Assembly: GCA_049890275.1 (NCBI GenBank)
Contig: JBMHBT010000002.1
Coordinates: 69,922-133,921 of the forward strand
Length of the DNA stretch: 64,000 nucleotides
Source: UBA7374 sp049890275
Lineage (GTDB): Bacteria > Verrucomicrobiota > Verrucomicrobiia > Opitutales > Coraliomargaritaceae
Direction: 5' to 3'
Part shown: piece by piece, positions 1 to 8,098 of the stretch
Position numbering within the stretch: position 1 is the first letter of the stretch
Layout of the letters: each line of letters begins with the position of its first letter
Program-made: the position numbers and the translations under genes
Notes under the pieces: generated by a model
Told to the model about the DNA's origin: nothing
What the model saw: only the letters and a program-made list of their open reading frames with translations
Databases searched by the model: none

Positions 1-1017
1 ACGCACAGAGCCACCGAGCAGGGGAGCGATTGCAGCATATGTCAGGAAAGTATCAGAATAGGTATTGAAGTTAATGGCACGATCAGGGCCGTCGGACGAT
101 CGAGAATCAAGTTGGGCTGCAATCCAGGCGTCTGACTTCCTTTGAACTTGGAGGCCATGTTGACATAAGGTATCAGCAAACTGAGCATCTCCTTGTAATG
201 GATTTTGGCTGATGCCAGGCAAGACTAGTTTACCGCCGTGAATTACAGTCAGAGCGAGAAAATAGCTTGCGGCAGATAGGTCTGGTTCAATTTGGTACGA
301 TCCGCCATTCGGGGTAGTGTAATTAACGGGCGAAAGATGATACGTTTTTGACGGATCTACCTGGATGCCAGACGCGCCAAAGCTCTCTCGTATTTTCTGA
401 GTAATTGTAATGTAAGCAGGGCGAACATTGGGCGAAGAGAATGCTACAGAGCCATTACCTGCAGGAGCAGCCAGTAGGAGTGCTGATAAGATTTGGCTGC
501 TTGCAGAGGCGTCAACTGAACAAGAGCCACCGCGATAACCGTTTGCTTTCAAGGTAAACGGGAAGTGACCGGCTTGTCCGTGAAAATCAAACGTAGCGGC
601 ATCAATTGTTACCAGTGCATCGAGCAGGCCAGACATAGGGCGAATCCGCATGGCTGGATCTCCGTCGAGAAAATACTCTCCGCCTGCTTCAAGTGCGAGA
701 AAAGCTGTGAGGAAACGAGCAGCCGTTCCCGCGTTGCCTACCTGAATCGATGCAGACTTAGCTGGTATGCGGCCGCCTTTTCCAGTGACTCGAATAATCC
801 TCTTTTCCGGGTCTTGTTCGCAATCAAAGCCTAGTTGATCAAGCGCCTGTAGCATAATACGAGTATCTCTGCTAAAGAGGGCACCTTTCAGGGTTGTTTC
901 TTGGTCTGCGAGCGCAGCGAGAATAAGTGCCCGGTTGGTGATGCTTTTCGACCCAGGCAGGGTAACGGTGGCATCCAGTGGCCGACAAATCGGATGAACC
1001 GGGAAGGGGTCGGTCAT
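1..1017 (-). CDS. aroA: 3-phosphoshikimate 1-carboxyvinyltransferase (EPSP synthase), C-terminus cut off by the window edge
   Basis: Joins shikimate-3-phosphate and phosphoenolpyruvate to give EPSP, the sixth step of the chorismate pathway, in the cytoplasm. The reverse strand reads without a stop from the ATG at 1015-1017 to base 1, giving 339 residues; the family is about 430, so roughly the last 90 are outside the window. Visible signatures are LPGSKSITNRA (about residues 20-30, with the substrate-binding Lys and Arg), GNAGTAAR (94-101) and DGDPAMRIRPM (118-128). Its start overlaps the tyrA stop in an ATGA, so the two aromatic amino-acid genes are probably translationally coupled. Identification is secure; only the end is unseen. 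Confidence 0.95.
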   Translation of the reverse strand, partial: MTDPFPVHPICRPLDATVTLPGSKSITNRALILAALADQETTLKGALFSRDTRIMLQALDQLGFDCEQDPEKRIIRVTGKGGRIPAKSASIQVGNAGTAARFLTAFLALEAGGEYFLDGDPAMRIRPMSGLLDALVTIDAATFDFHGQAGHFPFTLKANGYRGGSCSVDASASSQILSALLLAAPAGNGSVAFSSPNVRPAYITITQKIRESFGASGIQVDPSKTYHLSPVNYTTPNGGSYQIEPDLSAASYFLALTVIHGGKLVLPGISQNPLQGDAQFADTLCQHGLQVQRKSDAWIAAQLDSRSSDGPDRAINFNTYSDTFLTYAAIAPLLGGSVR

Positions 1018-1862
1018 TGTTGGAGGCCTTCCCTGTACGTTTTACCGGAGGAGAGACTGCGGTGAAGTGCGCTTACATCCTTTTGGGCTAAAATTTCCCG
1101 GAAGTTAGCAAGCTCTTTTTCGAAACCAAAAAGGCTCTTGAGTACGGCTTCACGGTTTTCAATTAGGATTTGTTGCCAAAGTGAAGGATCACCAGCTGCA
1201 ATTCTGGAAGTATCTCGCAGCCCACCTCCGGCGAGTTGCCTCCATGAGAGTGGTTTTTGGCTCAGAGTATTGCATAGGGCGGAGGACAGAAGGTGCGGCA
1301 AGTGGCTTATATGAGCGACTGCAATATCATGCTGCTCTGGAGTGAGTGTATGGGTAGACATTCCAACGGTCCGCCAGAAGCAATCAAGTTGATCAACAGC
1401 TGCTTTGGAAGTCCCCGACATGGGGGTGAGTATACAAGCTGCTGACTGAAATAGCTCAACATTAGCGCTGGCCATACCGGACTGTTCGGATCCAGCCATG
1501 GGATGAGAACCAATAAAGGTGAAGTTATCTTGTGAAAGCTTTTGCGCATCCCTGCAGATATTCTCTTTAGTGCTGCCGACATCGGTTACTATAGAGCCCT
1601 TTTCCAGTGCAGGTGCAATGTCTTCTAATAAGGGCACTATTGTTTGAACTGGGGTACAAAGTACAGTCAGCTGGCTTGCTTTAACAGCATCTACAGGAGT
1701 GTCTGCGACCCGGTCACACCATTCCACATGGTTACATTGGGCGCGCGTGTCCTGACTGCGCGACCAGACAACAATTCTGTCTGCCAGCCTGTGTTTGCGC
1801 GCAGCCATGGCGATGGAAGCGCCCAACAGGCCGGTGCCAAGGATCGTGATTTGTTCAAACAT
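1014..1862 (-). CDS. tyrA: Prephenate/arogenate dehydrogenase
   Basis: NAD(P)-dependent oxidative decarboxylation of prephenate (or arogenate) in tyrosine biosynthesis. The 282-residue protein opens with a Rossmann dinucleotide motif GTGLLG (9-14). It has the family HPMAG block at 120-124, and His187 and His190 in a conserved ISHLPH stretch that contributes to the active site. It is a stand-alone dehydrogenase, with no fused chorismate mutase or ACT domain. The stop overlaps the aroA start by four bases, indicating one transcript read leftward. Substrate preference, prephenate or arogenate, cannot be decided from the sequence. Confidence 0.92.
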   Translation of the reverse strand: MFEQITILGTGLLGASIAMAARKHRLADRIVVWSRSQDTRAQCNHVEWCDRVADTPVDAVKASQLTVLCTPVQTIVPLLEDIAPALEKGSIVTDVGSTKENICRDAQKLSQDNFTFIGSHPMAGSEQSGMASANVELFQSAACILTPMSGTSKAAVDQLDCFWRTVGMSTHTLTPEQHDIAVAHISHLPHLLSSALCNTLSQKPLSWRQLAGGGLRDTSRIAAGDPSLWQQILIENREAVLKSLFGFEKELANFREILAQKDVSALHRSLSSGKTYREGLQQ

Positions 1863-1910
1863 CCGCTACTATTTGAAATGGAGTTTACCTTTTGAAGTCG
1901 AGAGTGAAAT

Positions 1911-1929
1911 CGCCTTCAGAAAGAAGGCG
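1911..1929. other. Perfect hairpin in the divergent tyrA / FGE-like gene spacer
   Basis: CGCCTTC and GAAGGCG form a perfect 7-bp stem around a 5-base loop. No T-tract follows on either strand, so it is not an ordinary terminator. It lies about 50 bases upstream of tyrA and 80 upstream of the plus-strand gene, where an operator or mRNA leader structure would be plausible. Function is inference. Confidence 0.4.
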
Positions 1930-2011
1930 TTCAGTCATTTTACCTTGCCGAAAATAGGCTGTTTTGACACGGTTGCCACTTTGTCGATCGCCGTCTTACT
2001 TGTTTTCAGAT

Positions 2012-3769
2012 ATGGCCAAACAGTTTCGTAAAAATCGTTCATCTCCTTTTAGTCATCTGTTCAAGAAGTTTCTACTCGCTGGATTTCTGACTTTATTAGC
2101 GGTAGGTACAATCACAGGGTTTTGGTTCTTGAGTGAGATGGGCCCCAAGAAAGTCGATTATTCAAATCTAGAGTTTGGGCCCGAAGAGGATGAAAGACGC
2201 GCGTTTTTTGACCAGCGCTTACAATCAAGTATAGAATCGGAGGAGTCCTTTGATGAAATATTGGTACTTCGTACGCCCAGTGAGGAGGATTTAGCCTTAC
2301 TGTTGGAGGCACGGAATGCTCAGCGCGATTATGTTGAGGGTGTTGCGAACGCTGCATCGAGTGAAGTCCAGCGACTGGAGGCACTGAGTAGAAGATATCA
2401 GAATTTTGCGGTTCAGAAACTGGAGGAACAAAGCCGAGTATTGGAAAACAAAGCGGCTCAGCTAGCTGAAGCTGAAAAAATTGAAGAGGCACTTGCAATG
2501 TACCTGCAGGCACTTGAGCTACAGGAGGCTATAAATGAGGAGTATCCGCTGAGTGATGCACACGATCCTTCTCGGGTGGCCCGCTTAAAACGGAAGGCAG
2601 GATTCCTTGTCGCGGAGCCATTATATCGTGAGAGTCTTGCCTATGAGCAGTTGGGTGATGAAAAGTTTTCACAAAAGGATTGGTTAGCCGCCCAGGAAGC
2701 GTTTGAGAAGGCTTTAGGATTACAGGATACCTTAAACCGCAAGCACCGGGGGACCCGCCAGGCAAATGTCGCTCGTTATGACGCTTTGAGGAAGAAGTTG
2801 ATAGGAGTGCTTTCCGGAGAAGAGTATACGCGTATTCAGGAGGTGGTTGAGTTGGCTGACAGCTCCAAAGTCTCCGGCGATAATTTAGTAGCTGCCAGTC
2901 ACTACAGTGAGGCTGCGCGTTTACAAAAGCTACTGAACTTGGAATACCCCGAAAGTCCTTACGCGTCGACCGATCGTGTGTCCGATTTTCAAAGGAAAAG
3001 TCAGACTGCACAGAGCTATCAGTTGGGGTTGGAGATTGAGTCGAATCATGAAAATCTGCGAGTAATGCTTTCCAGTCAAAAAAACCGGGAAGCAATTGAA
3101 ACAATTGTAGATTTGCGTCGTGACATCCTGCATATGCAAGAGACATACCCGCGTAGCTCTCTAAATGATGCCAATTTACAAACCAAGATTCGGTACTTAA
3201 ATCTTATCCAGAATGACATCGAGTTTATTCAGGAACATTTGTACCGACGAATGCGATTATTGCCAGATTCTGAGGACTGGTCGATGCTCACTACGGAAGT
3301 AACTCAGGGTTTGTATTCTATTGTTATGGGAACGAATCCGAGTCGGATTAAAGCCGATAATCGTCCGGTTGATTCAGTGAGTTGGCGTGAAGCCCAAACT
3401 TTTTGTGAACGGCTGAAGTGGATCATGGGGAAGCCAGTGCGCTTACCTAATGAAAATGAGTTTCGTAATGCACTCGGTAGTTTGCGTTACCTTGTTTTAG
3501 AGGAATACACATGGAGCGCCTTGGATTCGGACGCCCAGGCACAAGCGGTTGCGAGTAAAAAGGCCTTTGGAAATGGTTACTTTGACTTACTTGGAAATGT
3601 CAGTGAATGGTTGGAGTCGACGGATCGCTTCGAAGGGGAGGATGCCAAGCACATAGGAGGTCATGCCCAAGATAGCATAGAAGCGATTTTTACTGTTCCT
3701 GTTCGTAATTCTCCGCGGGGAGAGCGTAACCGGATGACCGGATTTCGGATTGTCGCACAATTAAAATAA
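2012..3769 (+). CDS. Membrane-anchored coiled-coil/TPR-like protein with a C-terminal FGE (SUMF1)-like domain
   Basis: A 585-residue protein starting at the ATG at 2012; the open frame extends 16 codons upstream from a TTG. A basic N-terminus precedes one membrane segment (about residues 19-40). The long middle is Glu/Gln/Ala-rich with TPR-like helical units such as AEAEKIEEALAMYLQALELQ and a similar stretch about 70 residues later. The last 160 residues match the formylglycine-generating-enzyme/sulfatase-modifying fold: VDSVSWREAQTFCERL, RLPNENEF, YFDLLGNVSEW and a terminal GFRIV. The usual RGGSW block and catalytic cysteine pair are not visible, so I expect a binding or structural role rather than Cys oxidation. 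It heads a run with a small membrane peptide, a pseudopilin and a glycosyltransferase. Confidence 0.75.
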   Translation: MAKQFRKNRSSPFSHLFKKFLLAGFLTLLAVGTITGFWFLSEMGPKKVDYSNLEFGPEEDERRAFFDQRLQSSIESEESFDEILVLRTPSEEDLALLLEARNAQRDYVEGVANAASSEVQRLEALSRRYQNFAVQKLEEQSRVLENKAAQLAEAEKIEEALAMYLQALELQEAINEEYPLSDAHDPSRVARLKRKAGFLVAEPLYRESLAYEQLGDEKFSQKDWLAAQEAFEKALGLQDTLNRKHRGTRQANVARYDALRKKLIGVLSGEEYTRIQEVVELADSSKVSGDNLVAASHYSEAARLQKLLNLEYPESPYASTDRVSDFQRKSQTAQSYQLGLEIESNHENLRVMLSSQKNREAIETIVDLRRDILHMQETYPRSSLNDANLQTKIRYLNLIQNDIEFIQEHLYRRMRLLPDSEDWSMLTTEVTQGLYSIVMGTNPSRIKADNRPVDSVSWREAQTFCERLKWIMGKPVRLPNENEFRNALGSLRYLVLEEYTWSALDSDAQAQAVASKKAFGNGYFDLLGNVSEWLESTDRFEGEDAKHIGGHAQDSIEAIFTVPVRNSPRGERNRMTGFRIVAQLK

Positions 3770-3819
3770 TACTAGAATGTTCATTTTGAATAGTTGACGA
3801 TGATTTTTCGAATAGATCA

Positions 3820-3969
3820 ATGAAGTCAGAAAAGAAAAAAGACGTATCTCCAACCCGGGAACTTCCTGCAGACGCGCGGCGGGCCAAGCGGATTCTTCTT
3901 TGGGTTATGTGGATTTTCATCCTGTTGCCCCCCGTCGCAGCTTTTTTGTCTGGTGCAATTCATTTTTGA
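3820..3969 (+). CDS. Small single-pass membrane protein (49 aa)
   Basis: ATG at 3820 to TGA at 3967-3969. The first 25 residues are very basic (MKSEKKKD..., then ADARRAKR). A strongly hydrophobic segment (ILLWVMWIFILLPPVAAFL, about residues 25-43) follows and probably spans the membrane with the N-terminus inside by the positive-inside rule. It sits 50 bases after the FGE-like gene and about 70 before the pseudopilin on the same strand, so it may be co-transcribed with them. I do not recognise a family. The typical charge and hydrophobicity layout supports a real gene, but there is no obvious Shine-Dalgarno site. Confidence 0.5.
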   Translation: MKSEKKKDVSPTRELPADARRAKRILLWVMWIFILLPPVAAFLSGAIHF

Positions 3970-4038
3970 GCCGCGGCATCCTATTATTTATTCTTCGGAA
4001 AAAGTATATAGGACTTGTTGCGCAGTCTGCTTTTTGTT

Positions 4039-4422
4039 ATGAACAATTTAATACTTAGGATGAGATCTTTAGGCGCAAACAAACTTTCGAAGGCAGCTTT
4101 TACACTCGTTGAGTTGCTCATCGTATGCGTAATTGTCGTATTGCTGATCGCGTTAGCTTACCCTGCTTTAGATAAAGTACGTGAAAAATACCAGGAACGA
4201 GCGATTGTTGAAAACTTGGAGGAAGTTGCCGCTAAAGGGCTTCTGTATATGGAAGAAAAAAGCGTGCAGTCAGTGGATGTTCCAACCCTGTCAGCTTCGG
4301 GTTATCTCGAGTCACTAGAATCCGTTGCCGGAGAGGATTATTCCGGTTTAAAGGTTATTCAAGAAGGTGGTCATCTGTCCGTATCTGACGAGAATGGCAA
4401 CAAAGTGAATTTCAAGTACTGA
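4039..4422 (+). CDS. Type IV pilin-like / type II secretion pseudopilin
   Basis: A 127-residue protein from the ATG at 4039. Other possible starts are a TTG at 4015 and an ATG at 4060; all keep the same leader peptide. It has the class III prepilin signature AFTLVELLIV followed by a hydrophobic helix (VCVIVVLLIALAYPAL) and a small polar C-terminal domain of about 75 residues. Prepilin peptidase would cut before the Phe and methylate it. The residue before the cut is Ala, not the usual Gly. It may form part of a pseudopilus or an adhesive pilus; the minor-pilin class cannot be told. Neighbours are the FGE-like membrane protein upstream and a glycosyltransferase downstream. Confidence 0.8.
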   Translation: MNNLILRMRSLGANKLSKAAFTLVELLIVCVIVVLLIALAYPALDKVREKYQERAIVENLEEVAAKGLLYMEEKSVQSVDVPTLSASGYLESLESVAGEDYSGLKVIQEGGHLSVSDENGNKVNFKY

Positions 4423-4497
4423 GGAGTATCCGTTCTCTTCGTTTCTTGTTAATGCGCTTGCTAAGTCTTTCCGCTGTAGATCATCTGTTCTTTAGAA

Positions 4498-5190
4498 ATG
4501 GAGGTCTCGGTTGTCATTCCTGTTTTTAATGAGAAGCAAACGCTTAGTGAATTGCTGACCCGCCTCTTGGGAGTTCAAGGCTTAGGGATTAAAGAAATTA
4601 TTCTTATAGACGATTGCTCTACTGACGGAACTCAAGAGCTCTTGCGGTCGGGCTATAAAGAGCCGATTTTTAAGAAAATATATCATACGAATAATCAAGG
4701 AAAAGGAGCTGCATTGCGTACCGGATTCGCAAAAGCTTCTGGTGATATCATTGTGATTCAAGACGCGGATCTTGAGTACAATCCAGAGGACTTATCTTCC
4801 CTGCTGCGTCCGATTATGGAGGGACGGGCGGATGTTGTTTTCGGTTCACGCTTTATGGGCAAAGGCCGAAACCATGGCTGTCACTTTTGGCAGGCTGCTT
4901 GTAACCGTTGGCTGACTTCTTTAAGCAACCTCACTACAGGTTTACGTATTTCAGATATGGAATGCTGTTATAAAGGATTTCGCCGCGAGGTTCTCGATCA
5001 AATAGAAATTGAGGAGAATCGCTTTGGTGTTGAGCCGGAATTAACAGCGAAGGTAGCACATCTTCGCCTACGCCTCAACGAAGCGGAAGTTAGCTATAAG
5101 CGAAGAAGCTATGCTGAAGGAAAGAAAATCGGTTGGCGGGACGGATTGCGTGCTATTTACGCGATCATCAAATACGGTTGTTTTCGTTAA
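4498..5190 (+). CDS. Family 2 glycosyltransferase (dolichyl/undecaprenyl-phosphate sugar transferase type)
   Basis: A 230-residue GT-A fold protein. The N-terminus VSVVIPVFNE, the DDCSTDGT nucleotide-binding block (about residues 39-46) and the QDADLEY metal-binding motif (about 92-98) are diagnostic for GT2. It most resembles the dolichol-phosphate-mannose/glucose synthase branch, including the conserved DMECCYKGF region and the ENRFGVEPEL segment. It lacks C-terminal membrane helices, so it would act at the inner face of the membrane on a lipid-phosphate acceptor. It follows the pseudopilin by 75 bases and could glycosylate surface material. It ends 8 bases from the convergent uvrC end. Confidence 0.85.
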   Translation: MEVSVVIPVFNEKQTLSELLTRLLGVQGLGIKEIILIDDCSTDGTQELLRSGYKEPIFKKIYHTNNQGKGAALRTGFAKASGDIIVIQDADLEYNPEDLSSLLRPIMEGRADVVFGSRFMGKGRNHGCHFWQAACNRWLTSLSNLTTGLRISDMECCYKGFRREVLDQIEIEENRFGVEPELTAKVAHLRLRLNEAEVSYKRRSYAEGKKIGWRDGLRAIYAIIKYGCFR

Positions 5191-5198
5191 ATCATTGC

Positions 5199-6671
5199 TT
5201 ACTTAGCAGAGAGAAACTCGGAGAGCCGAGTTGCGGTCTTTACTCCGATTCCTTCAACTTTAGTCAGTTTCTCTACCGATGCTGAGCGCAGTTTGGCGAT
5301 GGATCCAAAGTGTTGGAGTAGTTTTTCTCTTTTTTCGGGCCCAATTCCTGAGAAGTCTGCGAGGATTGATTCCTTTAGCTTTTGGCTGCGAAGATCGGCA
5401 TTGAAGCGATTTGCAAATTGGTGAGCCTCATCACGGATATGTTGAAGAAGTCGTAGAGCCGAATCGTGGTAGGATAAATTAAGCGGCGCACGCCCATCGC
5501 TAAAAATAATGGTTTCTTTTTTCTTTGCCAATCCGATTAGCGCAGGGGGTTCTAGTCCCTGCCCGAGGAAGGCTTTCATTGCGGCGTTAACTTGGCCCGC
5601 ACCGCCGTCGATGACGATCAATTCCGGAAAAGGGCGACCCTCTTCATGCAGGCGCCGGTATCGGCGACCGACGACTTCCTCCATAGCCCGGAAGTCATCG
5701 TTGCCGACAAAAGACTTTATTTTATATCGTCGGTAGTTCTGGCGATCAGGACGACCTCGATGAAAACAAACCATGGAGGCTACACAGAAACTACCAGAGA
5801 TATGCGAAATATCAAAGCACTCCATGTGTAGAGGTCTGGATGGCAGCTGTAGAAGAGTTTGCAGTCGTTTTACCGATTCGCTTTGGTTGTGTGTTCCTAG
5901 TAGGTTGCGTTCAAATTTTCGTGTACGCTGGGCAGTACGTTGTAGGGCATGGATTCGGTCGCGCAGGGATGCGGCTTTCTCGTAGTCGCGTTTTTCAGCA
6001 GCTGTTTGCATTTGTTGCTTCAGTTCCGCCAACCATTCAATGGCTTTTCCCTCAAGGCATTCACAAGCCGCCTCAACACGTTCGAGGTATTCCGCCTGAG
6101 TAATTTCATTAGCGTGTTCGTAAAGCTCTTGTCGTGCATCGTCATAGAGTCTCCAGCGATCATCGCTTATTTTTACCGGCTTTGCATCTCCGAGAAGGAT
6201 ACCGTACTTTTTTCGTAATTCCGCTAGTGTTTTTCGCAGGTCACCGGAGTGGGCAAATGGTCCATAATGCCGGGATCGGCTATCTACCCGGTTGCGCGTC
6301 AGACGAAATCTGGGGAGCGGTTCCCGTGGATCAACACGCACAAGTAGAAAACGTTTGTCGTCGGTGAAGTCGGTATTGTAACGAGGCCGGTATTTCTTGA
6401 TCAACTGTCCTTCAAGCAGGAGCGCCTCTGCCTCTGATTTTACATCAATTACTTCAAAGTTTTCGATCAAGTCGATCATCGCCCGAATCTTGGGTTGAGC
6501 GATAGTCAGCTTTCTCGATGCTTGAAAGTAGGTAGAGACACGCTTTTTCAAATCCTTTGCTTTACCCACATAAATAGTCTGCCCAAGCCGGTCCTTCATT
6601 AGGTAGACTCCAGGACTGTGCGGTAGGCGCCGCACTTTTTCTTTAAGGTTTATGGGGGATGGCTCTGGCAT
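5199..6671 (-). CDS. uvrC: Excinuclease ABC subunit C
   Basis: Makes the dual incisions in nucleotide excision repair together with UvrA and UvrB. The 490-residue protein has the GIY-YIG nuclease domain (GVYLMKDRLGQTIYVGKA near residues 21-38). A UVR/UvrB-binding helix pair (AAEKRDYEKAASLRDRI) lies around 220-240. Next come the RNase H-like C-terminal nuclease (ECFDISHISG, VIDGGAGQ) and a terminal helix-hairpin-helix (FSGIGPEKREKLL, VEGIGVKTA). At 490 residues it is about 120 shorter than E. coli UvrC, mainly between the first nuclease and the UVR helices. It is divergently arranged with cinA across an 86-base spacer that contains a perfect dyad. Confidence 0.95.
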   Translation of the reverse strand: MPEPSPINLKEKVRRLPHSPGVYLMKDRLGQTIYVGKAKDLKKRVSTYFQASRKLTIAQPKIRAMIDLIENFEVIDVKSEAEALLLEGQLIKKYRPRYNTDFTDDKRFLLVRVDPREPLPRFRLTRNRVDSRSRHYGPFAHSGDLRKTLAELRKKYGILLGDAKPVKISDDRWRLYDDARQELYEHANEITQAEYLERVEAACECLEGKAIEWLAELKQQMQTAAEKRDYEKAASLRDRIHALQRTAQRTRKFERNLLGTHNQSESVKRLQTLLQLPSRPLHMECFDISHISGSFCVASMVCFHRGRPDRQNYRRYKIKSFVGNDDFRAMEEVVGRRYRRLHEEGRPFPELIVIDGGAGQVNAAMKAFLGQGLEPPALIGLAKKKETIIFSDGRAPLNLSYHDSALRLLQHIRDEAHQFANRFNADLRSQKLKESILADFSGIGPEKREKLLQHFGSIAKLRSASVEKLTKVEGIGVKTATRLSEFLSAK

Positions 6672-6690
6672 TTGCGCTGTTTTGTGGTAA

Positions 6691-6709
6691 CGTAAGCACT
6701 ACACTTACG
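6691..6709. promoter_or_regulatory. Perfect dyad between uvrC and cinA, candidate operator
   Basis: CGTAAG-N7-CTTACG has perfect 6-bp arms. It lies 20 bases upstream of the uvrC start and 49 upstream of cinA. Both genes are associated with DNA damage or uptake, so one site could serve both promoters. No clear sigma70 boxes were seen around it. The regulator is unknown; LexA is a guess only. Confidence 0.4.
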
Positions 6710-6757
6710 ACCTCAACCTGTATTCGCTAATAGTGTAGGTTAATTTAGGTCTTTACT

Positions 6758-8041
6758 ATGTCTGAAATGAAATCCGTTGAAATTATTAATTTTGGTGATG
6801 AACTGCTCGTCGGTATTCGTGACAATGCGCACTTGACCTACCTCGGCGGAGAGTTGGCAAAATTTGGACTGCCGATAGAACGTGCTCGTATTATCACGGA
6901 TCAACGGGAAGAGATCGAGGGCGCTTTTCGCGAGGCATGGAGTCGCTCGGATCTAGTCATTACTACCGGAGGCTTGGGCCCAACCTCAGATGATCTTACA
7001 CGTGAGACAATCGCTTCTGTGTTGGGTGCAGAATTGGTTTTCGATCCTACCATCGAGCAATCGATCCGTGAACGTTTTGCCGCTCTTGGGTATCAAATGG
7101 CCGACCATCACTGTTGCCAGTGTTACCGGTTTAAGGATGGAATCGTTCTCAAAAATGCTCGGGGCACAGCGCCAGGACTGGTTTATCGAGACTCGGGGAA
7201 ACTGTTAATTCTATTACCCGGGCCAACTCAAGAGCTTCGCCCCATGTTTGAGCAGCAGGTGATTCCTTTGCTGCAGTCAGAGGGCTACCTTTCTAGCCAG
7301 CCAGCCTATCTGCAAATGCGGACCTGCGGATTGGGGGAATCGGCTGTTGAGGAAAAACTTCAACCCCTGCAGAGCCGACACGAGGATCTTCAGATCGCCT
7401 ATTGCGTCCATTTTGGTATCGTCGATGTGCGTTTTAGCAGTCGCAGTGGCAGAATGTCTGCTGATTCACTGGAAATTATTGCTCACAATGCACGTGAGAT
7501 TATGGAGGATAATTTTATTTGTTTTGGTGACTGCTCTTTAGCGGAGGTCGTGCAGCGTGAACTTCGGGCTTTGGACCGTAATTTAGCCGTGGCAGAATCC
7601 TGCACTGGAGGCCTTTTGAGTGATGCTTTCACGGATATACCAGGCGCATCAAAATCATTTGTTGGCGGTATTGTCTGTTATACAAACGATGTAAAAGTAG
7701 CCCAGCTGGGTGTGCCCGAGTCACTTTTGGCGCAACATGGAGCGGTCAGCGCGGAGTGTGCCATTGCCATGGCTTCTGGAGTTTCTGAGCGCCTTTCGGC
7801 TGACTATGGGTTGAGTATTACTGGATTTGCCGGCCCGGGAGGTGGCAATCAGGAAAATCCGGTCGGCACCGTCCATCTCGGTTACCATTCTCCAGTCGGA
7901 GTTTGGGGGAAGACTGTTCGCTACACGGGAGGGCGCCTGGATGTAAAGACGCGTGCCGTGCATGCAGCACTCGATTGGATGCGCCGTAACTTAAGGAAAT
8001 ACAAAGTGGAGGAATTTCTCAGTGGAGAAGTCTCGGGCTAA
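6758..8041 (+). CDS. cinA: CinA-like protein (MoaB-like domain plus nicotinamide-nucleotide amidase)
   Basis: A 427-residue two-domain protein. The N-terminal MoaB/MogA-like domain (about 1-170) starts with the typical FGDELLVG and has TTGGLGPTSDD. The C-terminal domain (about 270-415) is the PncC-type amidase, with AESCTGG and ITGFAGPGGG. In characterised homologues it deamidates NMN and hydrolyses ADP-ribose, recycling pyridine nucleotides; the competence/damage name is historical. The length matches full-length CinA. It is divergent from uvrC and followed 57 bases later by holA on the same strand. Confidence 0.93.
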   Translation: MSEMKSVEIINFGDELLVGIRDNAHLTYLGGELAKFGLPIERARIITDQREEIEGAFREAWSRSDLVITTGGLGPTSDDLTRETIASVLGAELVFDPTIEQSIRERFAALGYQMADHHCCQCYRFKDGIVLKNARGTAPGLVYRDSGKLLILLPGPTQELRPMFEQQVIPLLQSEGYLSSQPAYLQMRTCGLGESAVEEKLQPLQSRHEDLQIAYCVHFGIVDVRFSSRSGRMSADSLEIIAHNAREIMEDNFICFGDCSLAEVVQRELRALDRNLAVAESCTGGLLSDAFTDIPGASKSFVGGIVCYTNDVKVAQLGVPESLLAQHGAVSAECAIAMASGVSERLSADYGLSITGFAGPGGGNQENPVGTVHLGYHSPVGVWGKTVRYTGGRLDVKTRAVHAALDWMRRNLRKYKVEEFLSGEVSG

Positions 8042-8098
8042 GTAGTCCCCCGTCTTCCTACTTGCACTGCTTAGAGACAGCGGCAGGATACTGTCATT

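Noticed and set aside
1964..2011. TTG-started N-terminal extension of the FGE-like protein, and a TTGACA near 1964
   Set aside because: The extension lacks conserved-type sequence and the ATG at 2012 gives a normal membrane-protein start. The TTGACA has no matching -10 at 15-19 bases.
2529..3146. 205-codon minus-strand open frame
   Set aside because: Antisense to the coiled-coil/FGE-like gene; Pro/Ser-rich shadow translation.
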